Shown: positions 1 through 8,600 of the stretch, in pieces | Layout of the letters: the number at the start of each line of letters is the position of its first letter | Numbering within the stretch: the first letter of the stretch is position 1 | From: Encephalitozoon hellem ATCC 50504 | Lineage: Eukaryota; Microsporidia; Unikaryonidae | Assembly: GCF_000277815.2 (NCBI RefSeq) | Contig: NC_018469.1 | Coordinates: 115,950 to 179,949, forward strand | Direction: 5' to 3' | DNA length: 64,000 bases | The notes under the pieces: generated by a model | What the model saw: the letters and a program-made list of their open reading frames with translations, nothing else | What the model was told of the DNA's origin: nothing | Databases searched by the model: none | Position numbers and translations under genes: made by a program

Positions 1-1123
1 TGAGGGGCTCCTGTCTATCGAGCTTCTTATGTTTATTCCGAAGAGGGCAAGGTTTGACATGTTCAATAGGAATAAGAAGAACAACAACATCAAGCTGTAC
101 TGCAAGAATGTGTTCGTGACGGATGACTTTGGAGACGCCATTCCCGAGTGGATGTCATTTGTCAGTGGTGTGGTGGCCTCTGACGACATTCCTATGAATA
201 TCAGCAGAGAGATGATTCAAGGGACAAATGTGATGAAGCTCGTCAAGAAGACTCTTCCACAGAAGATCTTTGAGATGATAGGCAAGCTTGCACTGGATGT
301 CGAGAAGTACAAGACATTCTACAAGGAGTTTGGAAACTGCCTGAAGATGGCCATTGGAGAGGCAAGCGAGGGGCAGCAGGACGGATACTCGAAGTGCCTT
401 CGATACTTTACTACGAAGAGTGAGGAGGAGATGATATCTTTGGACACATATGTGGAGAGGATGGCACCAAACCAGAAGCAGATATATGTGATAACAGGGC
501 TTGGGAAAGACCAAGTTAAGTCAAACCCTGCTCTAGATGCATTCCAGAAGTACGAGGTTATATACATGTACGATGTGATGGACGAAGTGATGCTCAGGGG
601 GCTTAAGAAGTACAAAGGGCATGCCATACAAAGAATAACAAGCGAGGGAGTTGAGCTTCCCGAGGATGAGGAAAACAACGAGGAGGTTGTGAAGTCATTT
701 GAGGAGTTCTGCAAGAAGGTGAAGGACGTTCTTTCCAGCAAGGTGGAGAAGGTCACTGTGAACCCGAGGCTTGTGAGTGTCCCTGCGGTTATATCTACCA
801 CTAAGTATTCTCTGTCTGGAACCATGGAAAACATAATGAAGTCCCAGCCTGTCACTGAGGCAAACCCATTTGCAGCAATGACGGCAGTCAGCAAGAAGAT
901 CTTCGAGCTAAATCCAAACCACAGGCTTGTCAAGAACCTCAAGGCACTCTTCGATAGCAACGAGATCGAGAAGATGAGTAAGATCTTAGAGCTGTTTTTC
1001 GAGACGGTTCTTATCCATAACGGATTTATGCTGTCTAATCCCAAGGAGTTCTGCGCCAATGTCTTTGACTTCCTCTGTTCCGAGGAGACAAAGTGTGAGG
1101 AACTTGTTGAGGAGGTTGAATAA
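1..1123 (+). CDS. HSP90: HSP90 molecular chaperone, 3' part (5' end outside window)
   Basis: Cytosolic HSP90, the ATP-dependent chaperone for kinases and other clients. The frame is open from base 2 to the left edge, so the N-terminal ATPase domain and much of the middle domain lie outside; 373 residues are visible. The segment FIPKRARFDMF near the start, then YCKNVFVTDD and NISREMIQ, match the HSP90 middle domain in order, followed by the C-terminal dimerisation domain. An acidic linker lies around DEENNEE. The protein ends ELVEEVE; the family normally ends MEEVD, the docking motif for TPR co-chaperones, so this tail is altered but keeps the acidic EEV core. The stop is 65 bp before the next start on the same strand. 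Family assignment is firm. Confidence 0.95.
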   Translation, partial: EGLLSIELLMFIPKRARFDMFNRNKKNNNIKLYCKNVFVTDDFGDAIPEWMSFVSGVVASDDIPMNISREMIQGTNVMKLVKKTLPQKIFEMIGKLALDVEKYKTFYKEFGNCLKMAIGEASEGQQDGYSKCLRYFTTKSEEEMISLDTYVERMAPNQKQIYVITGLGKDQVKSNPALDAFQKYEVIYMYDVMDEVMLRGLKKYKGHAIQRITSEGVELPEDEENNEEVVKSFEEFCKKVKDVLSSKVEKVTVNPRLVSVPAVISTTKYSLSGTMENIMKSQPVTEANPFAAMTAVSKKIFELNPNHRLVKNLKALFDSNEIEKMSKILELFFETVLIHNGFMLSNPKEFCANVFDFLCSEETKCEELVEEVE

Positions 1124-1188
1124 TGCCATTAAATAGTTCTTTTTAGCTTTATGGATGTCTATAATTGATCCAAAAAAATTACCCAGAG

Positions 1189-3696
1189 ATGGAGACGAAG
1201 TTGTGTGAAAGTGCTTCTAAAGTCCTGGGTGCAATAAGACAGACGATTGCCTCTGAAAGGATGGAGGGCACGCCGGAAAACATTGTCAATGCAGCAATAT
1301 GCACGTTTCTGGAAATGATTAGGAGAAACGACCACTCAAAAGTGCAGGAGCTTCTTCAGATAATTCTTGCGCATAAGAACTACATTTCCGAAGAAAACAG
1401 CGGCGAGCTGATCAGAAGAGTTCTTTTTTCCTTCAAGGAGAAGAAGATCTACCTCCAGGGATTCCGCATAATCAAGAACTTCATAAAGAATGGGAGATAT
1501 CATATGCAGCATTTCAGAATTCTTGTGGAGGAGTGCTTTGGAAGAAAGGGATTTAAGACAAGATCGGTGGAGCTGGCGAAGAGGTATTTGGAGATAGGGG
1601 AGTTCAAGAGGGAGCTCCTTGAGTACATCTCCAAGCTCAGGAGCGTTGACCAGATAAGACACATTAACTGTTTTTTTGATTCGATCATGGAAGAGGTTGG
1701 CGTGGAGTCGAAGCTTGACGAGTTTGTGGGCCCGGATCTTTTCAACAGAATTGAGCCTGAAGAAGCTAGAGAGCTGTATTCCGAATGCTGTGACCTTCTC
1801 TACAACTATACACTAGAAAAGATGAAGGCACCCGAGCCCGATGAAAGGGTCTTTGAGTACATAATGAAGAAGCTTTTGATACTCTTTGAAGTCTCTCTTC
1901 CTAGAGGAGGAAAGCTCCTGAAGATATTCTCGCTGTTGGCGGAGAAGGACTTGGTCATTTCTTTAAGGACCGGGATGCATCTGATGAGGCTTGACGGCAA
2001 CCTCAAAAAGGAAGTTGTGAAGGAGATATGTGAGGCGAAGTTGAAGAACGACCAAATATACGAGTTTATTAGGTCCATCAGGCACATTCTTGTCCCTGAG
2101 TTCATGGACTTGATAAGGCATATGGCAAGGTGTTTTGTGGAAGGAGATGATAGATACCGATTTTCGCTTGGAGCCATTGCAGGGATTATAGGGCTGGAAG
2201 ACTTGTTCTTAGTGCTGGAGGACATTCCTATAGAAATGGGGGCATGGGCACCCATCATTAGGTGTTCTTCGAATGGAGACATATCATTCTTCATAAAGCT
2301 ATACAATGAGATAGAGGAAACGAAGGGAGCGGGTTCCATAGATAAGACCATCCTTCTGAACTGTCTTCCCGCATTCTGTAACTATGGGACAGACCGCAAC
2401 AATTCAATCAAGGCGCTTCTTCAGATAATGAAGGCCAACATGGCCAACATGAATGTCTTTAGCTCTATCTGCACAGGACTAAGAAAACTAATACATTCCC
2501 ACGAGAATAATATCAAAAACAGCTTAATTCTTAGAAGTCCTATTCCACTAGACGAGTCGCAAAGAATTCTCTCTTCAATTCAGGAGTCTGCAATCGCCTT
2601 GGATATTCTTTCGATGGCATTGACAAGAAGCTCTGATGAGCTAGACCAAACTCTGTTTAAACTACTGGAAACGAACGACTTCGGGGTTTCGCACAGGATA
2701 TTCCAATACATTCTTCTCTATCCACAGATCGAGTCGGTTTCATTCGGGAGCTGGAACCTCGCGGGAATTTCTGATGCATTGAAGGTTGCAAGATACTTTG
2801 TCCCAACGATGGGGTGCGACTTTGAGTTCTACAGCAAGCTCATGGAGCTTTCTCTTTCTGAGGACGGATGTGTTCAGAAAAGGTCGTATCAGCTGCTCTA
2901 TTACATGAAGCAGTACCAAAAGATTGATCTGTGCATCTGCGACACGCTTTTCTCGCACGAGATTGACGAGAAGACGAGGGATTGCTCGCAGAAGTGGCGA
3001 ATTTCTCTCATCTATTCCATTTACACGATGGGATGCAAGTGCTTCCCAAGCAGGAAGAAGGAGTATCTCAACAAAATGCTCCCAATGCTTATTATAGGGC
3101 TGAAGACAGGAAATGCAAAGACCAAAAGGATCTGCTCGGAAAACCTGGAGGAGCTTGTATCTGGATTCTGTGGCCCAGACTTCGACTTCTATTTGAGGCT
3201 GGTAACTGCTGGGATGGGGTCTGAGAATGTGGTTCTTAGGTGTGGGATACTAGAGGCGTCTGTCCTGCTGATGGAAAACCATAAGGAAAGACTCCCGCAA
3301 GAGTTCATCCAGTCTATATACGACGCATGTCTATGCACAAGCAAGCTTGGGAGAGAAGTTGTTCCACATGTTCTCAAGCTTCTGAGCATCCTTGTTGAAA
3401 TGTACCCAACGAATCTTCAAGGATGCCTCGATACATTGGAGTTGTATGCAGATAGGTTTAGAAGAAGACACTCCAAAGACATCCAATCCATCGTGCTAAA
3501 GCTCATGAACAGAGATGTAGAAGTCCCAAAGAGCCTCAAAGCTCTCCTAAAGGAAAAGAGGATAAGAAGGCCTTTGCCAACCCTGCAGATAACAAAGAAA
3601 AACGATGTGATGATCACACAAGAAAAGAAGAAGCAAAGCAGTACATTTGTCAGGCATAGGAAAACAATAGGGAAGAACAAAAAGCACAAGAAATAA
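1189..3696 (+). CDS. RRP12: Rrp12-like HEAT-repeat ribosome biogenesis protein
   Basis: An 835-residue all-helical protein read as a short Rrp12 homologue, a HEAT/ARM-repeat factor in nuclear export and maturation of both ribosomal subunits (yeast Rrp12 is about 1,230 residues). Support: the stretch CVQKRSYQLLYYM (NUC173-like region), further helical repeats, then FRRRHSKDIQSIVLKLMNR, which resembles the conserved Rrp12 segment near its C-terminus, and a very basic tail ending KNKKHKK that suits a nucleolar protein. The open frame extends upstream to a TTG at 1165, but the first ATG is at 1189. It is preceded by an A-rich stretch and ACCC five bases upstream, the usual start context here. Similarity is in pattern rather than long identity; another HEAT protein of ribosome assembly or transport is possible. 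Confidence 0.6.
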   Translation: METKLCESASKVLGAIRQTIASERMEGTPENIVNAAICTFLEMIRRNDHSKVQELLQIILAHKNYISEENSGELIRRVLFSFKEKKIYLQGFRIIKNFIKNGRYHMQHFRILVEECFGRKGFKTRSVELAKRYLEIGEFKRELLEYISKLRSVDQIRHINCFFDSIMEEVGVESKLDEFVGPDLFNRIEPEEARELYSECCDLLYNYTLEKMKAPEPDERVFEYIMKKLLILFEVSLPRGGKLLKIFSLLAEKDLVISLRTGMHLMRLDGNLKKEVVKEICEAKLKNDQIYEFIRSIRHILVPEFMDLIRHMARCFVEGDDRYRFSLGAIAGIIGLEDLFLVLEDIPIEMGAWAPIIRCSSNGDISFFIKLYNEIEETKGAGSIDKTILLNCLPAFCNYGTDRNNSIKALLQIMKANMANMNVFSSICTGLRKLIHSHENNIKNSLILRSPIPLDESQRILSSIQESAIALDILSMALTRSSDELDQTLFKLLETNDFGVSHRIFQYILLYPQIESVSFGSWNLAGISDALKVARYFVPTMGCDFEFYSKLMELSLSEDGCVQKRSYQLLYYMKQYQKIDLCICDTLFSHEIDEKTRDCSQKWRISLIYSIYTMGCKCFPSRKKEYLNKMLPMLIIGLKTGNAKTKRICSENLEELVSGFCGPDFDFYLRLVTAGMGSENVVLRCGILEASVLLMENHKERLPQEFIQSIYDACLCTSKLGREVVPHVLKLLSILVEMYPTNLQGCLDTLELYADRFRRRHSKDIQSIVLKLMNRDVEVPKSLKALLKEKRIRRPLPTLQITKKNDVMITQEKKKQSSTFVRHRKTIGKNKKHKK

Positions 3697-3753
3697 AATC
3701 TCAGCATTATTCCTTTAAGAGGATTCTATTTAATTCTTTATTTGTCTTGTCAG

Positions 3754-5562
3754 CTATGCATAGGATCTTATAAAGTTGAGCTCTTCATCAAAGCTATCTT
3801 CGTAGTCTACACCAGGGGGCTCCACACCGATACTCTCGCAGAAGTTGGAGAAAAGAATCCTCAGGTCAAGAGAATCCTCAGAATCTACACAAGCCCTGAC
3901 TATGGGGAAGTATTGCCTTTGGATGTCTATAGGCATCTTTTGAAGAAGTATTATAATGATTTTACACTTAAAGCAAGTGTCTATCTCAAGTCTGAATGCC
4001 TTGTCGATAAGACGGGGCCATTTATCCTTTCTCTCAAGTAACATAAGACTTGAATAGAGCCTGCCAAGAGCAATGCATTTATGCCTTGAATGCACGTACA
4101 TGATCTCGATGCTAGAAAGCACCACCTCTATCATTTGCACCTGCACTCCAGCCCTGTGGACAAGAGATGCTAAAAAATCGATGTCCTCAAAGGCCCACGG
4201 GTGCAGGAAGATTGTCACAAGCGTAGCCTTGCTTCTGACGAGGCGAGTCCATATAGGAGAACCTTCACTGAACACTTCTTTTCTAAAGAAATGCCTGAAA
4301 AATCCCCTATAGTCGGCATTGAGCATCGTTTGTGAGGGCGAGAAGACCCTTGAAAGACAATTATTTGCATGTATAAAATCAGTCTTCGAAGTTTTGTAGT
4401 TTCTGATTCTTTCAATAAACTCCCGGATCCTATGGTTGGTCGACTCGTTCAAGAGAAAGTATCTTCCTATTCCGTTGAGGCAGGCACAATATGCCTCAAT
4501 ATTCCTGACCTTGAAGAGATAGTCAAGAAGTCCAAACATCTCATCGGCAGAGGCCTCTTTAAACTTGCACATCTCAGATATAAGCAAGCAGTTGGACACC
4601 ACGTCGTTGTGGCCGATGCTCTTCGACTGGTATATTTCTTTGAAGAGTGCGGACACAACCTTTCTTCCAATGCCTCCCATGCTTTTCAATATCCTGGCTA
4701 TAGGCGTTATAAAGTTTGGGTTGAGCTTCAGCTGTATAATCGCAGAGATTATCTCCTTCTGATTGCTTGCATTTTTTATACATCTTGATAATGCATCCAG
4801 CTTTTCTGAGTCTCCTGAATGTATGATAATATAGTCCCTTATCTCCTTCGCATCGAGACTTCCAGAATAGCATTCTAGCGAGCTCGTGCGCCCAGTATAG
4901 TAGTGGAACTCCTCATCCTCCACACCAATCATTTTCTTGAAGCCGTCGCCTTTCCCATGAACTTCTATGCCAAGAGATCTGGCCATTTCTGCAAGCTTTT
5001 CGTCATCTTCAATAGCCAGTGGCTCCACCTTATTGGCTTGGATTGTAATTTCGGCCTGTATTGCATCGTCCTTGTAACTCTCTTTCATGTACCAAAGAAA
5101 AAGGACTCTGGGCCTCACGTCCATCTTGCTGCACAGGTCCTTGATGAGGCCTTCTCTCCATCCCTCCTTTCCAGTCGTTTCTCTGGTTAGAGTCTGCAGA
5201 TCGAAGAAATAGGCTGCAAGCCAATATCTTTCTGCGTCTTGTATTCCGTGGCTTATGGCCTTTCCAAGTTCATTTGTAAGCTGTCTCGCAAAGTCGCCGC
5301 ATGCCACAAGTGCAGATGTGACACGGACAACATTCTTTATGTCGTTTTCCGACTGCACTTTCGTCAGAAGTAATGAGGAAACTATTTCAGAGGTAAACTT
5401 GCTCATGTCCTCCAGAGCAAGATCATTTCTGATGGCATCTACATCCTCAGAGCTTATGTTCTTCAGCTTCTTTATGATCGAAAGCTTCTTTTTAAGAGGT
5501 GAGTTTCGCTTTCTTGCAACACCAGATCCACCTAGGACCTTAAGTTCATCTTGCCAGTTCAT
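3754..5562 (-). CDS. UPF2: UPF2/NMD2 nonsense-mediated decay factor (MIF4G repeats)
   Basis: A 602-residue homologue of Upf2/Nmd2, the scaffold that joins Upf1 and Upf3 in nonsense-mediated mRNA decay. The N-terminus (LKKKLSIIKKLKNIS, then MSKFTSEIVSSLL and VRVTSALVACGDFARQL) follows the start of the first MIF4G domain of Upf2 almost element by element. Two more helical MIF4G-like blocks follow at roughly 245-410 and 420-590. Human UPF2 has about 1,270 residues and yeast Nmd2 1,089. Here the protein ends soon after the third block with a short acidic tail (DYEDSFDEE), so the usual C-terminal Upf1-binding extension is absent or very small. The ATG has CCCC just upstream. It is divergent from the Mec1 gene with 59 bp between starts and convergent with the Rrp12-like gene. 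Confidence 0.75.
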   Translation of the reverse strand: MNWQDELKVLGGSGVARKRNSPLKKKLSIIKKLKNISSEDVDAIRNDLALEDMSKFTSEIVSSLLLTKVQSENDIKNVVRVTSALVACGDFARQLTNELGKAISHGIQDAERYWLAAYFFDLQTLTRETTGKEGWREGLIKDLCSKMDVRPRVLFLWYMKESYKDDAIQAEITIQANKVEPLAIEDDEKLAEMARSLGIEVHGKGDGFKKMIGVEDEEFHYYTGRTSSLECYSGSLDAKEIRDYIIIHSGDSEKLDALSRCIKNASNQKEIISAIIQLKLNPNFITPIARILKSMGGIGRKVVSALFKEIYQSKSIGHNDVVSNCLLISEMCKFKEASADEMFGLLDYLFKVRNIEAYCACLNGIGRYFLLNESTNHRIREFIERIRNYKTSKTDFIHANNCLSRVFSPSQTMLNADYRGFFRHFFRKEVFSEGSPIWTRLVRSKATLVTIFLHPWAFEDIDFLASLVHRAGVQVQMIEVVLSSIEIMYVHSRHKCIALGRLYSSLMLLERKDKWPRLIDKAFRLEIDTCFKCKIIIILLQKMPIDIQRQYFPIVRACVDSEDSLDLRILFSNFCESIGVEPPGVDYEDSFDEELNFIRSYA

Positions 5563-5621
5563 GCAAGGGGAGCATCTATTCGGCGATTTATTACGCTTCG
5601 GATCTCCTCGAGCCCTTGGAT
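5563..5621. promoter_or_regulatory. Shared 59-bp divergent promoter, UPF2 / MEC1
   Basis: The whole space between two oppositely directed start codons. GGGG (CCCC on the minus strand) lies just outside the UPF2 ATG, and CCC at 5613-5615 lies seven bases before the MEC1 ATG. No TATA box is obvious. Any promoter elements for both genes must fit here or overlap the coding sequences. Confidence 0.5.
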
Positions 5622-8600
5622 ATGAACCGTGGTTACTTGAAGAATCTTTATCTCCAGCAGCTAGAGACAGGACGATATTCAGATGTGTTTAGAGAAAGCT
5701 TGCAGAGCATAGTGTCCATGAAAATAATGAACACAGTCATGTCCCTTGCAGCAAAGGACGATGAAGAGGCACCGTTTATGGATCTTCTAGAGTTAATTCT
5801 TCGGAATCTTGAAAGCAATGTTGTATTTTATGAGAAGTTCAGGAAGTCGAACTTCCATCTTCTTCTATTTGAAAGACCATTGAGGATGGAGAGCTACACC
5901 AAGCTGAAGGCCATCTACGATAAAGTTGGGGCAAGGAGAGTTAGCCCAGGATTCGAGCATACAGAATTTCTCAGCAAAAACTTTTATAACTACTGCCTGT
6001 ACAAGCACGCGTATGGTGACTATCAGTTTGATCTTGAGTTGGATGTAAGAGGACTGGGCCCTGTGGAGATGAATCTTTTCAAGAGTCTCCTCAAGATGGT
6101 ATGCATCGAAAATAGAGAGAACGAGCATCTTGCCAATTATATAAAGACTCTTCCTATTGACAAGGACGTTTTTCTTGCAATAGTCATGCCAAGCATCAAA
6201 ATAGATGACTCCAAGATTTCTCCCGAAGACGTGTTCCTTGTGCACCCCTTCCAGGTCAGAGGCTCTGATCCAAAGCGGTTTGTAAAGCCATTTCTGTGCA
6301 ACCTGAATTTTCACGAGGGCGCTTGCAGGGTCTGCAGCAGGCAAATACTGAAATCTGACTTTGAGGAGATCAGTTGTGAGGAGTACATAAGCATCATAGA
6401 TGGAAATATCGAGGAAATATGCTTCGGGGTAAGCCATTGGGAGAGGATGAGAACGTCTCGTATGCTTACAGTTATCCTCAGGGCCTTGTTCAAGGAGCCT
6501 AGAGACCTTGAATGCTATAGATGCCTGAAGTACTTTTGGATAGAGGAGAGAAGTGAGATGGAAGATGTGATGGTGAGGTTTCTAAGATATGCAGCCAGTA
6601 GGCTGAGCATTGAAGACGTCCAGATATCCATTAAGATGTTCCCTTTTACGAAGCACACGCCAAGAATAATCTTTGCTTATTTTGTTATTCTGTTTGAAGG
6701 CTTTCTGAAGTACTCTTCAAATCCATTTCTAAGAAATGTGGTAAAGAACATAGCATCAAGGAGCAAAAGCAGGTTTATGAAGATAAGAGCAATGATATTT
6801 GAATACTGCTTGAAGAGAAATTTCGAGTCCCCATCACATGCGAAAGAAAATGCAAGCAACAGAAAAAAAGGAGATGGCAGATTTGTAAAGAAAGGCTCAA
6901 ATGAAATGCAGGAGAATGAGCTTGAAAGCATGCTTGGTCCACTGTCCGAATTTTTTGACGAGGAGTGCCAAGCATTCGTTAGGAACAACATGTTTTATAT
7001 ATATCCCATGATGTACTCATCTCTTCCTTGCAGTGCCTCAGATGTTACGTTCACTCAGGCCAACATCCATTTCCTGATCATATCTCTTTTCCTTCAGGGA
7101 GAAGAAGACAAAATAGAGGAAATGGGATATGGGAAAGACGAGCTATGTGCGATGGGGGTAGATGTGATTGTGCCGCTTCTATGCAACGGTTACTTCAAAT
7201 ATGATGTCTTGAAGAGGTTTTTTGGAGATGTCCAAAAATACATAGGCAGGCATCTTCCAAGATTCTTGTTTGTACTAAAGAAAGTGTATGTTGAAAGGCC
7301 TTTTGAGCTTCAGGTATGCGTGTTTAAAGTTCTGAAGTGTATTATAGAGGCCATTTCTGGAAACGTGAAAATGCTGTTCAATTACCTGTTTCCATTTATC
7401 GAGTTTTTCATGAGGAAGCATGAAGATACGTGTGGGACGGACTGTAAGATGATTTTCATTGAATACTATTCATCGTTCTTTGAGAATGACTGTCTTATTC
7501 GGAACATGCCGAGGATATTCCCGTATTTGGACATTGATAAGATAATCAGGTGGAGCAATGCAAAGAATGAAAATGATTGCCTGGATATAGTTGCGGGGCT
7601 TTTGGATGCCAGAGGGCACTTTCCTCAGGAAACATCTACCTTGAAGGCGGTTGAATTCCTCACAAGGACATTTGGCGGTTCCGAAGGGGCAGAAGGGTTT
7701 GATGAGGAGACCTTTGTGGAGAATATTCTTGTACGGTTTTTTAAGAGTCAGACATTTAGGGCAAAGATTGGAAATGTCTATAGAGGACTTGTTGGGGCAG
7801 GTAACGATGCTGCATTCATGATTGGATGTATATCCCAAGGGTTTCTGGAACAGGGAGGGCTTCCTTCTGTCTGTGACATCCCTGTTATTGAATGCACCCC
7901 AGAGGCGATAGCCAGGGTGATGATCGAGAAGTATCTATCTGAGATAGATCCTGAAAAGCAAGATTTGTATTTTTTCATAATACAGGAGGGGCTAAGGTTT
8001 ATTAAAGAGCCCCTGAGTGAGAGGATAGAGGAGATTGTTGAGCAGTTTAGAAGCACGCAATACCTCTACAAGCATGTTCCTTCGCATCCGGTTGAGAAGG
8101 TGTATGAGAAGACATATTCCTTTAAGAAGTTTCTTGAACGGCTCTATCGGTATTCTCTTAGAGAGGTTGAGAAGACCGGCATGAATGATTATTTCAACCT
8201 TCTCAAATACGGAGACCTGCTTGACACCCAATTTCTGGAGTTTCACTGTTTATGCCTGGCAAGGCTAGCTTTGGATATGGGTGATGGAAAGATCCTTGAC
8301 GTGGCCAGGAGCATAGCCTCTGATTTGCAAGGGGGAGTGGATAGAAGAATTGCAAGGTTTGTCTTGAAGCTGCACAGGTTTACAAATGGAAAGCACATTT
8401 CTGATCAGGAGATCCTTAGGATATCAATCTTTCTCAAAGACCATTACAGCTCTGCTCAGGTTTTGGAGAAGATGATAAGAAAGGAGAGAAAGAGAGAGCT
8501 TTTCGACATTCTGCAATACTGTTACTACTCTGTCAAGGACTATGATAAGGTGCTGGGTATAAGCTCCGTGTTTTCTAGGCCAACTCTGATTAATTTGTTC

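Noticed and set aside
319..1059. A 246-codon open frame antisense to HSP90
   Set aside because: It lies wholly over a conserved gene, is rich in Ser and Leu as expected from the reverse of this codon use, and has no start signal. Many similar shadows (for example at 12567-13163, 13251-13787 and 1806-2351) were dropped for the same reason.
1165..1167. Non-ATG (TTG/GTG) starts for many genes, as at 1165, 5616, 19278, 21147 and 51072
   Set aside because: Nuclear genes of this lineage start at ATG. In each case a downstream ATG was available, usually with the CCC/GGG signal, and gave better family agreement.
5255..5692. A plus-strand frame over the UPF2 and MEC1 starts
   Set aside because: It overlaps both genes, has no family match and no start signal.
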